From NCBI RefSeq assembly GCF_007197575.1, contig NZ_CP041616.1, positions 868,001 to 932,000 on the forward strand: DNA of 64,000 nt. Direction: 5' to 3'. Position 1 is the stretch's first letter; every line of letters begins with the position of its first letter. The DNA comes from Ornithinimicrobium ciconiae (GTDB lineage: Bacteria > Actinomycetota > Actinomycetes > Actinomycetales > Dermatophilaceae). The notes beneath the pieces are model-generated. The model made no database searches. It was not told where the DNA came from and saw only the letters and a program-made list of their open reading frames with translations. Of the stretch, positions 25,089 through 38,569 are shown one piece after another. The position numbers and the translations under genes are program-made.

Positions 25089-27536
25089 ATGAGTGCCGAG
25101 ACCCAGCCCGCAGAACAGCCACTGTCCAGCGAGGATCTCGCGTCGGTCGATGCCTGGTGGCGCGCGGCCAACTATCTGGCGGTCGGTCAGATCTATCTGA
25201 TGGACAACGCCCTGCTCAAGCGGCCGATCCAGGAGGAGGACGTCAAGCCACGGCTGCTCGGTCACTGGGGCACCAGCCCGGGACAGAACTTCCTCTATGC
25301 CCACCTCAACCACCAGATCATCACCCGGGACCTGGACATGATCTATCTGTCCGGGCCGGGGCACGGGGGCCCGTCACTGGTGGCCGCCGGTTGGCTCGAG
25401 GGCACGTATTCACAGGTGTACTCGCACGTCGGGACGGACGAGCGCGGGGTGAACGCGCTGTTCCGGCAGTTCTCCTTCCCCGGTGGGATTCCCAGCCACG
25501 TCGCGCCGGAGACCCCGGGGTCGATCCACGAGGGCGGCGAGCTCGGCTATGTGCTGTCCCATGCCTATGGCGCTGCGTTCGACAACCCCGGCCTCGTCGT
25601 CGCGGCGGTCATCGGTGACGGTGAGGCCGAGACGGGGCCGCTCGCCACCGCCTGGCACAGCAACAAGTTCCTCAACCCGCAGGTCGATGGCACGGTGCTG
25701 CCGATCCTGCACCTGAATGGTTACAAGATCGCCAACCCCACGGTCCTGGACCGGATCCCCCGTGAGGAGCTGGAGGCGCTCATGGTCGGTTACGGCCACA
25801 AGCCCTACTTCTTCGAAGGTGGCTTCGACGACGAGGAGCCGGCCCAGTTCCACCAGCGGTTCGCCGCACTCCTGTCCGAGGTGCTCGACGAGATCTCGAG
25901 GATCAGGACCGAGGCGGCTGACGGCATACTCACCGGTCGTCCCCGCTGGCCGATGATCGTCTTCCGCACGCCCAAGGGCTGGACCGGCCCCGAGGAGGTC
26001 GACGGGCTGCCGGTCGAGGGCACCTGGCGCAGTCACCAGGTGCCGATGGCCGCGGTGCGCGGCAACGCGGAGTACACGCGCCTGCTCGAGGAGTGGATGC
26101 GCAGCTATCGGCCGGAGGAGCTCTTTGACGAGGACGGCCGGATCGCCGAGCAGATCTCGCGCAACAACCCCGTCGGCACCCGGCGGATGAGCGCGAACCC
26201 GCACGCCAACGGGGGGATGCTCACCCGTGACCTTGACCTGCCCGACTGGCGGGAGTATGCCGTGGACGTCCCCTCTCCCGGTGGCGCGAGCGCCGAGGCG
26301 ACCCGCGTGATGGGGACCTGGGTGGCCGACGTGATCGACCGCAACCGCGAGACGTTCCGCGTGTTCGGGCCGGACGAGACGCACTCCAACCGGCTCGGTG
26401 CCGCTGTCGAGAAGGGTGGCAAGACCTGGGTGGCGGAGGTGGTGGACACCGACGTCGACCTGTCGGCGACCGGGCGGGTCATGGAGGTGCTCTCGGAGCA
26501 CCAGTGCCAGGGCTGGTTGGAGGGCTATCTGCTGACCGGTCGGCACGGGATCCTCAACAGCTATGAGGCCTTCGTGCACATCGTCGACTCGATGTTCAAC
26601 CAGCACGCCAAGTGGCTCGACGCGACCCACGACATCCCGTGGCGGGTGCCGGTGCCGTCGTTGAACTATCTGCTGTCCTCGCACGTGTGGCGTCAGGACC
26701 ACAACGGCTTCTCGCACCAGGACCCGGGCTTCCTGGACGTGGTGATGAACAAGACGGCTGATGTGATCCGGATCTATCTGCCGCCGGACGCCAACACCCT
26801 GTTGTCGACCTATGACCACTGCCTGCGGAGCAAGAACTATGTCAACGTGGTGGTCGCCGGCAAGCAGCCCGGGCCGCAGTGGCTCTCAGCGGAGGAAGCA
26901 GCGCTGCACTGTGCCCGAGGCATTGGCATCTGGGACTGGGCCGGCAGCGAGGTCGCGGGCGAGAAGCCCGACGTCGTGCTGGGCTGCGCCGGGGACGTCC
27001 CCACCCTGGAGGCGATCGCCGCGGCCAAACTGCTGCGCGAGCACCTGCCCGAGCTGCGGGTGCGCCTGGTCAATGTGGTCGATCTGCTCCGTCTGCAGGA
27101 CGAGCGCGAGCACCCTCATGGGCTGAGCCACCGTGACTTCGACGCGCTGTTCACCACCGACCGCCCGGTGATCTTCGCCTTCCACGGCTATCCGGCACTG
27201 GTGCACAAACTGACCTATCGGCGGACCAACCACGCCAACCTCCACGTGCGCGGCTTCAAGGAGGAGGGCACGACGACCACGCCGTTCGACATGCTCATGA
27301 TGAACGACCTCGACCGCTATCGCCTGGTCGCCGACGTCATCGACCGGGTGCCCGGACTGGCCGAGCGGGCCGCGGGCCTGCGCCAGCAGATGCTGGACCG
27401 GCGCGAACAGGCGCGCGCCTACACCCGCGAGCACGGCGAGGACATCCCGGACGTGGCCGCGTGGGTGTTCAACGACGACGACAACACGCAGGGCTCCGGC
27501 GCCCCGGGCTCGGACACCGGCGGTGACAACGCCTAG
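25089..27536 (+). CDS. xfp: Phosphoketolase (xylulose-5-P/fructose-6-P)
   Basis: An 815-residue thiamine-diphosphate enzyme cleaving xylulose 5-phosphate (and probably fructose 6-phosphate) with phosphate to acetyl phosphate and glyceraldehyde 3-phosphate or erythrose 4-phosphate. Visible motifs: [11 protein letters not shown] (about 55-68), SGPGHGG (about 87), the ThDP/Mg motif GDGEAETGP (about 178-186) and [12 protein letters not shown] in the pyrimidine domain. Full family length. AGGGAG lies 8 nt before the ATG. It is divergent from the DUF47-pit operon and ends 15 bp from the convergent metH. Xfp gives a short route to acetyl phosphate and consumes inorganic phosphate. Confidence 0.95.
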   Translation: MSAETQPAEQPLSSEDLASVDAWWRAANYLAVGQIYLMDNALLKRPIQEEDVKPRLLGHWGTSPGQNFLYAHLNHQIITRDLDMIYLSGPGHGGPSLVAAGWLEGTYSQVYSHVGTDERGVNALFRQFSFPGGIPSHVAPETPGSIHEGGELGYVLSHAYGAAFDNPGLVVAAVIGDGEAETGPLATAWHSNKFLNPQVDGTVLPILHLNGYKIANPTVLDRIPREELEALMVGYGHKPYFFEGGFDDEEPAQFHQRFAALLSEVLDEISRIRTEAADGILTGRPRWPMIVFRTPKGWTGPEEVDGLPVEGTWRSHQVPMAAVRGNAEYTRLLEEWMRSYRPEELFDEDGRIAEQISRNNPVGTRRMSANPHANGGMLTRDLDLPDWREYAVDVPSPGGASAEATRVMGTWVADVIDRNRETFRVFGPDETHSNRLGAAVEKGGKTWVAEVVDTDVDLSATGRVMEVLSEHQCQGWLEGYLLTGRHGILNSYEAFVHIVDSMFNQHAKWLDATHDIPWRVPVPSLNYLLSSHVWRQDHNGFSHQDPGFLDVVMNKTADVIRIYLPPDANTLLSTYDHCLRSKNYVNVVVAGKQPGPQWLSAEEAALHCARGIGIWDWAGSEVAGEKPDVVLGCAGDVPTLEAIAAAKLLREHLPELRVRLVNVVDLLRLQDEREHPHGLSHRDFDALFTTDRPVIFAFHGYPALVHKLTYRRTNHANLHVRGFKEEGTTTTPFDMLMMNDLDRYRLVADVIDRVPGLAERAAGLRQQMLDRREQARAYTREHGEDIPDVAAWVFNDDDNTQGSGAPGSDTGGDNA

Positions 27537-27551
27537 CGGGGACGAGCGACC

Positions 27552-31193
<3,642 letters not shown>

Positions 31194-31361
31194 TGCTCAC
31201 CTCTCGTGCCACGGCTGTGGACTTCCAGCCTGTGAGGGCTGGGCCTGGGGACGGCACACTGAGGATAGTGCGGCACCGGAGGCTGTGGGAGGTGGGCAGT
31301 GGGGTGCAACATTTGGCTCGGGTGGGCTCGTCATAGGCAGTGTGAGGAACAGGAGTAGTGG

Positions 31362-31895
31362 ATGAGGCTCTTCGGCCGCTCCGCTGAGCAGGGTGAGATC
31401 GAGGCGTATGTCGAGGGTGCGATGCCACGCCTCGTCGGCCTCGCCTATGCCATGACCGGCAACCGGGCCGACGCGGAGGACCTGGTCCAGGACACGCTGG
31501 CGACGGTGATCACCAAGTGGTCACGCGTCGCGGTGGCCGAGAACATCGACGCCTATGTGCGGCGCACCATGGTCAACACGCTGATCTCCAAGAAGCGGCG
31601 CAAGTGGACCACGGAGGTCGTCTCGCACGAGGTGGTCACCGCCGACCGGGCCCAGCCCACCGGTGCGGGGATCGCCCAGCAGGTGACGAACCGCGACGCG
31701 GTCCTGGGACTGTTGCGGGAGCTGCCGGACCGGCAGCGCGCCGTGATGGCCCTGCGCTTCTATGAGGACCTGCCCGATGCTGAGATCGCGCGGGCCCTCG
31801 ACTGTTCCGAGCAGGCCGTGCGCAGCGCGGCCCACAACGCCATGAAGACACTTCGCCGGATCGTTCCGGCTCAGACAGGGCAGGGGGTTGGCTGA
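31362..31895 (+). CDS. ECF RNA polymerase sigma factor, SigE-like actinobacterial family
   Basis: A 177-residue sigma factor. Region 2 (about 13-75) includes LVGLAYAMTGNRADAEDLVQDTLATV, and region 4 (about 115-170) includes LPDRQRAVMALRFYEDLPDAEIARAL. It belongs to the SigE-family group of short ECF sigma factors in actinobacteria (not M. tuberculosis SigE itself). AGGAG lies 6 nt before the ATG. Its TGA overlaps the ATG of the next gene (TGATG), which encodes a membrane protein with a short cytoplasmic N-terminus, the arrangement expected for an anti-sigma factor. Confidence 0.92.
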   Translation: MRLFGRSAEQGEIEAYVEGAMPRLVGLAYAMTGNRADAEDLVQDTLATVITKWSRVAVAENIDAYVRRTMVNTLISKKRRKWTTEVVSHEVVTADRAQPTGAGIAQQVTNRDAVLGLLRELPDRQRAVMALRFYEDLPDAEIARALDCSEQAVRSAAHNAMKTLRRIVPAQTGQGVG

Positions 31896-32809
31896 TGAGC
31901 AGCACGTCTGGTCGCCACAGCGACGACGAGATCCGTGAGGCACTGCGCGGTGCGGTCGGTGACGCGCAGTTCGACTACGACACGCTCGTGGCCGGGACAC
32001 ACCACCGTGCCGGAAGGATCCGGCGCCGCCGGGCCATTGCGACCGGGGTGGCGGTGGCGGTGCTGGGGCCGGCGCTGGTGGGTGGGGCGGCCCTGGTGCT
32101 GCCGGAGATCCTGCCCGGGGACTCCGGGACGGTGGCCCCGGCCGGGGCACCGGAGTCGGTGGACGCCACCGACACACCACGTCCGGACGACGCCGCCGTG
32201 ACCAGTGCACCGGTCGTCGCGGAGGTGCCGTGGCAGGACGGTGAGCTGCCGCAGCCGGAGGGTGGTTTCGAGGTCAACGACGACCTGCCCAATGCCTGGG
32301 AGATCCCCGACGCCCGGCCCACCGGCGTGGTCGAGCTGGATGACCTCGGTGTCCCGAAGCTCGCGATGAACTATCCACGCACGGTCCCGGTCAGTGCCCT
32401 GATGACGTGCGACCCGGGCCGTGCCGATGGCGCCGAGCCGGAGGCCGGACAGTCGTTCAGCTTCTACTCCGACGCCAGCCAGGACCTGGCGATTGAACTC
32501 ACGGTGACCGGCTGGGCGGACAGCGTCGCGGCCCGCGACGGGCTGCTCCATGACAGCTACACCCTGTGCACCTGGGACGGGGTCCAGGGCGAGCCGCAGG
32601 AGTGGAGCGGGCACCAGGGCGATGAGGACTACCTGCTGTATGCCGCCGAGTCAGATCGGGCAGCCGCGGTGATCCGGCAGGGTGACTACCTCGTGGCCGT
32701 GACGGTCTCGGAGGGTGACGAGGGTCAGAACCAGGACGTGGCCGCCGAGATCGCCGCCAAGACCGCCGCCAACCTCGCGGTGCTCGACCCGGCGCACGGG
32801 CGGGACTGA
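31895..32809 (+). CDS. Single-pass membrane protein, putative anti-sigma-like partner (paralogue 1)
   Basis: A 304-residue protein. The cytoplasmic N-terminus (about 1-45, SDDEIREALRGAVGDAQFDYDTLVAG…RRRR) is followed by one transmembrane helix (about 46-70), a Pro/Ala/Asp-rich linker and an extracytoplasmic domain (about 135-304). That domain contains DARPTGVVELDDLGVP, two Cys (MTCDPG and YTLCTWDG) that could pair, and ends QGDYLVAVTV…AAEIAAKTAANLAVLDP. The gene is translationally coupled to the sigma factor. No zinc-binding HxxxCxxC anti-sigma motif is present, so the role is inferred from position. A homologous gene follows directly. Confidence 0.75.
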   Translation: MSSTSGRHSDDEIREALRGAVGDAQFDYDTLVAGTHHRAGRIRRRRAIATGVAVAVLGPALVGGAALVLPEILPGDSGTVAPAGAPESVDATDTPRPDDAAVTSAPVVAEVPWQDGELPQPEGGFEVNDDLPNAWEIPDARPTGVVELDDLGVPKLAMNYPRTVPVSALMTCDPGRADGAEPEAGQSFSFYSDASQDLAIELTVTGWADSVAARDGLLHDSYTLCTWDGVQGEPQEWSGHQGDEDYLLYAAESDRAAAVIRQGDYLVAVTVSEGDEGQNQDVAAEIAAKTAANLAVLDPAHGRD

Positions 32810-32815
32810 GCGGTC

Positions 32816-33727
32816 ATGAGCTCCGTGCTCGAGGAGGACCGTCGCGATGACGGTCTCCGCGACCTGCTCCGGCGGGAGGTGGGCGAGGCTGAGTTCGACT
32901 ACCTGCACCTGATCGCCGGCGTGCACCAGCGGGCTGGACGGCTGCGTCGGCGACGTGCCGTCGCCGCTGGGGCAGCCGTGGCCGTCCTGGGCCCGGCCCT
33001 GGTCGGCGGGGCCACGCTGGTGCTGCCCAGCCTCCTCCCCGGGGGTGTGGGGGCCGGGGAGGTCGCCACGCTGTCGCACGCTGCCGGGGGACCGACGTCG
33101 CACCAGGCAGCACCGATGTCAGGGTCCGACGAGCCGTCCACACCGCCATTTCAGGCCCACCTGCCGCCGGTGCCGGACCAGGGGGTGGAGGATGCGGGGG
33201 GCGGCGGGGTCAACGCCTGGGACATGCCCGACGCCCGGCCGACGGGTGTCGCCTTCCTCGACGACGTCGGGGTCCCACGGCGAGCTCTCGACAACGTGCT
33301 GGTCGTCCCTCTGGCCGCAGAGCGGAGTTGCCTCACCGGCAGCCTTGACGCCCAACCCGTCGCGGGACAGAGCTGGAGCTACTCCGGCGCTGACGCCCCT
33401 GACCCGGCCACTGTCGACATCCAGGTCACCGGGTGGAAGGACAGCCAGCGGGCCAGAGATCTGGTCCGTGACCAGGCACTGACCACCTGCCAGTGGGCCA
33501 CCGGCACCCAGTGGAGCACGGTCGAGGAGGGCGAGGACCTGTTGCTCCTGTGGTCCGACGTCGACGGCCTGCAGCTGGGCTTCGCGGTCGCCCGACAGGG
33601 TGACTACCTGGTGGAGGTGGCCGTCACCAACTCCGACGGTCCCTACAACGCTGACGTGGCCGCGGAGATCGCGACCAAGACCGCTGCCAACCTGCGCGCG
33701 CTGGACCCGGAGCACGCCCGGGACTGA
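32816..33727 (+). CDS. Single-pass membrane protein (paralogue 2)
   Basis: A 303-residue tandem paralogue of the preceding protein. It shares the cytoplasmic segment (DDGLRDLLRREVGEAEFDY…), the transmembrane helix (AVAVLGPALVGGATLVLP), the DARPTGVAFLDDVGVP motif, two equivalent Cys (RSCLTG and TTCQWAT) and the ending AAEIATKTAANLRALDPEHARD. The extracytoplasmic middle has diverged strongly. The ATG lies 6 nt after the previous stop codon, in the same operon. Function unknown; perhaps a second sensor for the same sigma factor. Confidence 0.75.
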   Translation: MSSVLEEDRRDDGLRDLLRREVGEAEFDYLHLIAGVHQRAGRLRRRRAVAAGAAVAVLGPALVGGATLVLPSLLPGGVGAGEVATLSHAAGGPTSHQAAPMSGSDEPSTPPFQAHLPPVPDQGVEDAGGGGVNAWDMPDARPTGVAFLDDVGVPRRALDNVLVVPLAAERSCLTGSLDAQPVAGQSWSYSGADAPDPATVDIQVTGWKDSQRARDLVRDQALTTCQWATGTQWSTVEEGEDLLLLWSDVDGLQLGFAVARQGDYLVEVAVTNSDGPYNADVAAEIATKTAANLRALDPEHARD

Positions 33728-33739
33728 GACACTCACAGG

Positions 33740-36133
33740 GTGCTTCCTCCTGCCCCAGCCTCGACCTACCGGTTGCAGTTGCACGCCGGCTTCACCTTCG
33801 ACGATGCCCGGGAGGTGGTTCCCTACCTGCGCGAGCTCGGTGTCACGCACGCGTACCTGTCACCGGTGCTGACTGCGGTCCCAGGCTCCCAACACGGCTA
33901 TGACGTGCTGGACCACCAGACCATCGACCCCCAGCTGGGCGGCAGGGAGGGCCTGGAGCGGTTGGCGGCCGCCTGTCACGAGGCAGGTCTGGGGGTGGTG
34001 GTCGACATCGTGCCCAACCACATGGCACTGACCGCCCCCGAGTGGGCCAACGCCCAGGTCTGGCAGGTGCTGCGCCAGGGCCGCCGGGCGCCCACGGCTC
34101 ACTGGTTCGATGTGGACTGGGAGGCCCTGGACGGACGCTTTGGATTGCCGGTCCTCGGTGCCCCTCTGGGCGAGGTGCTGGCGGCCGGCGAGCTGGTGCT
34201 CGACACCGGTCGCGAGGACGAGGGCCCGGCGGCCGGCCAGCCCGTCATCCGCTACTACGAGCACGTCTTCCCGGTCGCCGAGGGGACCGGCTCCGACGAC
34301 GTCGCGCAGGTGCTCGCTCGGCAGCACTACGTGCTCGCGCACTGGCGCGAGGCCGAGGCGGTGTTGAACTATCGGCGATTCTTCGAGGTGGACTCCCTCA
34401 TCGGGGTCCGGGTGGAGGACGTTGACGTCTTCGAGGAGAGCCACCGGTTGCTGCTGGAGCTCAACCACAGCGGGGTCATCGACGCCTTCCGGGTGGACCA
34501 CCCCGACGGGCTGGCGGACCCTGAGGACTATCTGCGCCGGCTCACCCGCCAGTCGCTGCCGGGCACCCCGGTCTGGGTGGAGAAGATCCTGGAGGGTGAC
34601 GAACGCCTCCCGGACAGCTGGGAGTGCTCGGGCACCACCGGCTATGACGCAAACGCGACGCTGCAGCGGGCGCTGACGCCCGTCTCGAGCGCCGGCGCGG
34701 TTGACGCGGCCTGGCAGCAGATCGGCGGCACCCCCTCCCTCGAGGAGGTGGTCACCGAGGCCAAGCAGGGGGCGGTGGCCCGCCTGCTCACCCCTGAGAC
34801 CGCCCGCCTGCTGCGGCTGGCCCGCCGCGCGCTGCCGGACGACGACGCGCAGGATCTCAGGGCGGCGCTGGCCGACCTGCTCGTGGCGGTCGATGTCTAT
34901 CGCGCCTACGTGCGGCCCGGCCACGAGACTGACCCGGCGTCGGTGCGCAGGCTGCACGCCGCAGTCGAGCGCGCGGTCGCCAGCCCTGCCGCGGTGCCCG
35001 AGCAGTCCCGGGCGCTGGGGGAGGTCCTGGCGGACCCCGACACCTCCCGCGACCCGGTGGCGGCGCGCGACCTGGCGGTGCGCTTCCAACAGGTCACCGG
35101 GCCCGTCATGGCCAAGGGCATCGAGGACACCGCGTTCTATCGCTGGCACCGCCTCACCGCACTCAACGAGGTGGGGGCCGACCCGGCCGCTGCCCCCGGC
35201 GTGGCGGCCCTGAACGACTGGGCTCGGCACCAGGTCCAGCACTGGCCGTTGGGCATGACCACACTGTCCACCCACGACACCAAGCGCAGCGAGGACGTGC
35301 GCGCGCGGCTGCTCGCGGTCGCGGCGGATGCTGCCGCGTGGCAGGCGTGCACCGATGCCTTCTCGGCTGCGGCCGCGGAGCACGGGGTGGACGGACCCAC
35401 CGCCCACCTGGTGTGGCAGACGGTCGTCGGCGCCGGCGGCCAGCGCGGGACCGGTCACGAACTGGACGAGCAGCGCCTCACGGACTACCTCGTCAAGGCG
35501 ATGCGCGAGGGCAAGGAGCACACCGACTGGGTCGCGGTCGATGAGGACTACGAGCACAGGGTGCTCGGACTCGCTCGGGCGGCGCTCGCGGACGCTCCGC
35601 TGCGTGAGGTCACGGACGCCGCCGTGGCCGCCAACGACGGTCGGGTGCGGGCCGTCATCCTCGCCCAGAAACTGCTCCAGCTGACCCTGCCTGGCGTGCC
35701 GGACACTTATCAGGGGTGTGAGCTCGTCAACCTGTCCCTGGTCGACCCCGACAACCGTCGTGACGTCGACTTCGCGGATCGTGTCTCCCGACTGGCCAGC
35801 CTCGATGCGGGCCAGGCACCCCGGGACCTGTCCGACGAGAAACTGTTGGTGACGGCCACGGTGCTGCGGCTGCGGCGGGACCAGCCTGAATCTTTCACCG
35901 GAGGTTACGAGCCGCTGGACGTGGACGAGGCGCTCCTGGGATATCGCCGCGGGGACGACGTCATGGTGCTCGCGGCTCGCCAGCCCGACGCCGACGGCGG
36001 TGTCCCGAGCACGCCGGTGGAGCTGCCCCCGGGTGCCTGGGTGGACCGGCTCACCGGCACCCACCACGAGGGCAGGGTGAGTTCTGATGCCCTGCTGGAC
36101 ACACTGCCCGTGGCGCTGCTCGTCCGAACGTAG
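33740..36133 (+). CDS. treY: Malto-oligosyltrehalose synthase
   Basis: A 797-residue GH13 enzyme that converts the reducing-end maltose unit of maltodextrin to a trehalosyl end. Visible: STYRLQLHAGFTFDDA at the start, SPVLTAVPGSQHGYDV, VVDIVPNHMA, nucleophile Asp253 in AFRVDHPDGL, VMAKGIEDTAFYR and GVPDTYQGCEL near the C-terminus. Length and order are those of TreY. The GTG start has GACACT 6 nt upstream and lies 12 bp after the paralogue 2 stop codon. treZ follows after one small gene; no treX (glgX) lies in between. Confidence 0.95.
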   Translation: MLPPAPASTYRLQLHAGFTFDDAREVVPYLRELGVTHAYLSPVLTAVPGSQHGYDVLDHQTIDPQLGGREGLERLAAACHEAGLGVVVDIVPNHMALTAPEWANAQVWQVLRQGRRAPTAHWFDVDWEALDGRFGLPVLGAPLGEVLAAGELVLDTGREDEGPAAGQPVIRYYEHVFPVAEGTGSDDVAQVLARQHYVLAHWREAEAVLNYRRFFEVDSLIGVRVEDVDVFEESHRLLLELNHSGVIDAFRVDHPDGLADPEDYLRRLTRQSLPGTPVWVEKILEGDERLPDSWECSGTTGYDANATLQRALTPVSSAGAVDAAWQQIGGTPSLEEVVTEAKQGAVARLLTPETARLLRLARRALPDDDAQDLRAALADLLVAVDVYRAYVRPGHETDPASVRRLHAAVERAVASPAAVPEQSRALGEVLADPDTSRDPVAARDLAVRFQQVTGPVMAKGIEDTAFYRWHRLTALNEVGADPAAAPGVAALNDWARHQVQHWPLGMTTLSTHDTKRSEDVRARLLAVAADAAAWQACTDAFSAAAAEHGVDGPTAHLVWQTVVGAGGQRGTGHELDEQRLTDYLVKAMREGKEHTDWVAVDEDYEHRVLGLARAALADAPLREVTDAAVAANDGRVRAVILAQKLLQLTLPGVPDTYQGCELVNLSLVDPDNRRDVDFADRVSRLASLDAGQAPRDLSDEKLLVTATVLRLRRDQPESFTGGYEPLDVDEALLGYRRGDDVMVLAARQPDADGGVPSTPVELPPGAWVDRLTGTHHEGRVSSDALLDTLPVALLVRT

Positions 36134-36160
36134 GACGATGGGTGCAACGCAGGAGGCACC

Positions 36161-36616
36161 ATGACGGGAGAGGACTTCGCGGCATACCTGGAGCAGTTGC
36201 GCGCCCACCGCGCCGAGCTCCGCGAGGCGGTGCGCCGGGTCGAGGACGCCCTGTCCTCACCCATCGCCCAGGGCGGGGTGTGGCGGACCCGCGTCGCCGT
36301 CGCCCTGGCTGAGCTGTCCCGCGACTTTGAGGACCACATCCATCTGACCGAGCGCCCGGGTGGTGTCTATGACAGCGCCCGGTCCGCAGCGCCCCGGTTG
36401 GCCACGACCGCCGAGCGTCTCGTGGGTGAGCACGTCGGTCTCAGCCAGGCCATCGCGCAGTGCCTGGGCGCGTTCACCGAGGGGCCGGATGCCGCCGACC
36501 TGGCCCCGTTGCGGGAGAGCGCGACGGCGCTGATCGGGCAGCTCGTGCGGCACCGGCAGCGCGGTGGGGATCTGGTCTATGAGGCCTACGACGTGGACAT
36601 CGGCGGCCAGGGCTGA
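36161..36616 (+). CDS. Hemerythrin-like helical protein between treY and treZ
   Basis: A 151-residue helical protein with a strong AGGAGG site 5 nt before the ATG. His and acidic residues recur with hemerythrin-like spacing (RAHRAELREA near 15, DFEDHIHLTE near 50, VGEHVGLSQ near 88, VRHRQRGGDLVYEAYDVDIGG at the end), but the full HHE ligand set is not clear. Many actinobacteria carry this protein; some databases call it hemerythrin domain-containing. If it binds iron it may sense O2 or redox state. Its place inside the trehalose operon is the only functional hint. Confidence 0.7.
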   Translation: MTGEDFAAYLEQLRAHRAELREAVRRVEDALSSPIAQGGVWRTRVAVALAELSRDFEDHIHLTERPGGVYDSARSAAPRLATTAERLVGEHVGLSQAIAQCLGAFTEGPDAADLAPLRESATALIGQLVRHRQRGGDLVYEAYDVDIGGQG

Positions 36617-36788
36617 CCCCGCCTCATCGGTGCGAGCAGAAGTGCGCCGACGTGACGTCCTTGACCTCGCACCGGCAGCAGACCGCTCACACCGATCCTG
36701 GTAGCAGGTCGATGTGAGTCGGTTCGGGGGCTCGGCACTGACGGGTGTCATGGTGCCGCGGGGCGCGGAGATGGCATCATCGGCGTCG

Positions 36789-38564
36789 ATGGACACTCCG
36801 AGGCAGTATGCAGTGTGGGCGCCCGACGCGGACCAGGTCGAGGTGGTGTGTGCGGACCGTCGACCGATGGTGCGCCACGGCCGGCCGGGATGGTGGGTCG
36901 CGCCGATGGAGCCCGGCGACGACGGCCGCTATGCCTTTAGCCTGGACGGTGGTGAGCCACGTCCCGATCCACGCTCCCTGTCCCAGCCCGACGGCGTCCA
37001 TGCGGCATCCGCGCTGGTCGACCTCGCCGCCCACGACTGGGGTGACGGGGCGTGGACCGGCCACCAGCTGGACGGCGCGGTCCTCTATGAACTGCACGTC
37101 GGCACGTTCACCGCAGAGGGCACCTTCGCCGCGGCCACCGAGCGGCTCGACCACCTGGTCGATCTCGGGGTCACCACGATCACCCTGATGCCGGTGGCTG
37201 CCTTCCCGGGACGCCACGGTTGGGGTTATGACGGTGTCGCACTATTTGCCGTGCACGAGCCCTATGGCGGTGCCCGGGGCCTGCAGGCGTTTGTCGACGC
37301 CTGCCACCAGCGCGGCCTTGCCGTGCACCTCGACGTCGTCTACAACCACCTCGGGCCCAGCGGCAACTACCTCGCCCAGTTCGGCCCCTACTTCACCGAC
37401 CGCCACCACACGCCGTGGGGCGATGCGGTCAACCTGGACGGTCCCCGCAGCGACGAGGTGCGGGCCTTCCTGCTGGACAACACGAGGATGTGGCTGACCG
37501 ACTTCCACCTCGACGGACTGCGCCTCGACGCGGTCCACGCGCTGCACGACGAGCGCGCTGAGCACCTGCTGGAGTCCCTCGCCGCGCTCGCCGACGAGAT
37601 CAGCGAGCAGACCGGCATACCGCGCCACCTCATCGCCGAGTCCGACCGCAACGACCCCGCCACCGTCAGCCCGCGCGGTCCCGGTGGTGCGGGAGGCCTC
37701 GGCCTGGCGGGGCAGTGGGCCGACGACATCCACCACGCGCTGCACGTGGCGCTGACGGGGGAGTCGCAGGGCTACTACGCCGACTTCGCCGATCCGGGCG
37801 CCCTGGGCAAGGTGCTCACGGCCACCCCGTTCTTCCACGACGGCACCTACTCCAGCTTCCGCGGGCGGGTCCACGGCCGGCCGGTCGACGAGGCGACGAC
37901 ACCGCCCTGGCGCTTCGTCGCGTCCCTGCAGACCCACGACCAGGTCGGCAACCGTGCCGCGGGAGATCGCTTGTGCCACAGCCTGACTCCGGGACAGGCG
38001 GCGATCGGGGCGGCGCTGCTGCTCACCGCGCCCTACACCCCGATGCTGTTCATGGGTGAGGAGTGGGGGGCGAGCACCCCGTGGCAGTTCTTCACCGACC
38101 ACAGCGAGCCGGAACTGGTCGAGTCGATCCGCACCGGGCGTTCGCGGGAGTTCGCCGAGCACGGGTGGGCCACGCAGGTGCCGGATCCCCAGGACGAGGG
38201 GACCGTGACCGCGTCCCGACTGCACTGGGCTGAGGTGTCCGAGCCCCCGCACGCCGACCTGCTGGTCTGGCACCGCACGCTGATCCGGCTGCGCCGTGAT
38301 CTCCCTGATCTGGCGGAGGGTCCGCTGGCCGGTTCGTCGCTGATCCGTGAGGGCGACCTGCTGCTGCTCACCAGGGGCCGGGTGCACGTGCTGGCCAACC
38401 CTGCCGAGGAGCCTGCTCAGCTGCGTCTGGTCGGTGACCCGAGCGGACGGCGCACGGCGGCGGAGTATGGCGGGGTGCAGGTCGCGGAGGACACCGTCCA
38501 GCTGCCGGCCCACTCGGTGATCGTGCTCGTCACCGACGAGAACGCAGAGCCATGCGTACCCTAG
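36789..38564 (+). CDS. treZ: Malto-oligosyltrehalose trehalohydrolase
   Basis: A 591-residue GH13 enzyme releasing trehalose from the product of TreY. Visible: an N-terminal carbohydrate-binding-like domain (YAVWAPDADQVEVV), VLYELHVGTFT (about 98), GYDGVALFAVHEPYGG, nucleophile Asp247 in GLRLDAVHAL, IAESDRND (acid/base region) and LFMGEEWGASTPWQFFTDH. Several in-frame starts exist (36714, 36750, 36771, 36789). 36789 fits the family N-terminus, with CATCAT 8 nt upstream, but none has a good ribosome site. It completes the TreYZ route from glycogen or maltodextrin to trehalose. Confidence 0.92.
   Translation: MDTPRQYAVWAPDADQVEVVCADRRPMVRHGRPGWWVAPMEPGDDGRYAFSLDGGEPRPDPRSLSQPDGVHAASALVDLAAHDWGDGAWTGHQLDGAVLYELHVGTFTAEGTFAAATERLDHLVDLGVTTITLMPVAAFPGRHGWGYDGVALFAVHEPYGGARGLQAFVDACHQRGLAVHLDVVYNHLGPSGNYLAQFGPYFTDRHHTPWGDAVNLDGPRSDEVRAFLLDNTRMWLTDFHLDGLRLDAVHALHDERAEHLLESLAALADEISEQTGIPRHLIAESDRNDPATVSPRGPGGAGGLGLAGQWADDIHHALHVALTGESQGYYADFADPGALGKVLTATPFFHDGTYSSFRGRVHGRPVDEATTPPWRFVASLQTHDQVGNRAAGDRLCHSLTPGQAAIGAALLLTAPYTPMLFMGEEWGASTPWQFFTDHSEPELVESIRTGRSREFAEHGWATQVPDPQDEGTVTASRLHWAEVSEPPHADLLVWHRTLIRLRRDLPDLAEGPLAGSSLIREGDLLLLTRGRVHVLANPAEEPAQLRLVGDPSGRRTAAEYGGVQVAEDTVQLPAHSVIVLVTDENAEPCVP
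38557..38562 (+). promoter_or_regulatory. -10 element inside the treZ 3' end (leaderless downstream gene)
   Basis: TACCCT spans the last codons of treZ and ends 7 nt before the ATG at 38570. This would let the next gene be transcribed independently of treZ. Confidence 0.4.
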
Positions 38565-38569
38565 GGGCG

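Noticed and set aside
31194..31361. Possible cobalamin or SAM riboswitch before metH
   Set aside because: No B12-box-like or SAM-riboswitch-like conserved segment is visible, and the spacer is too short for a full cobalamin element.
36617..36788. treZ start further upstream (36714)
   Set aside because: The added 25 residues are not part of the family N-terminus and have no ribosome site; the true start is still not certain.
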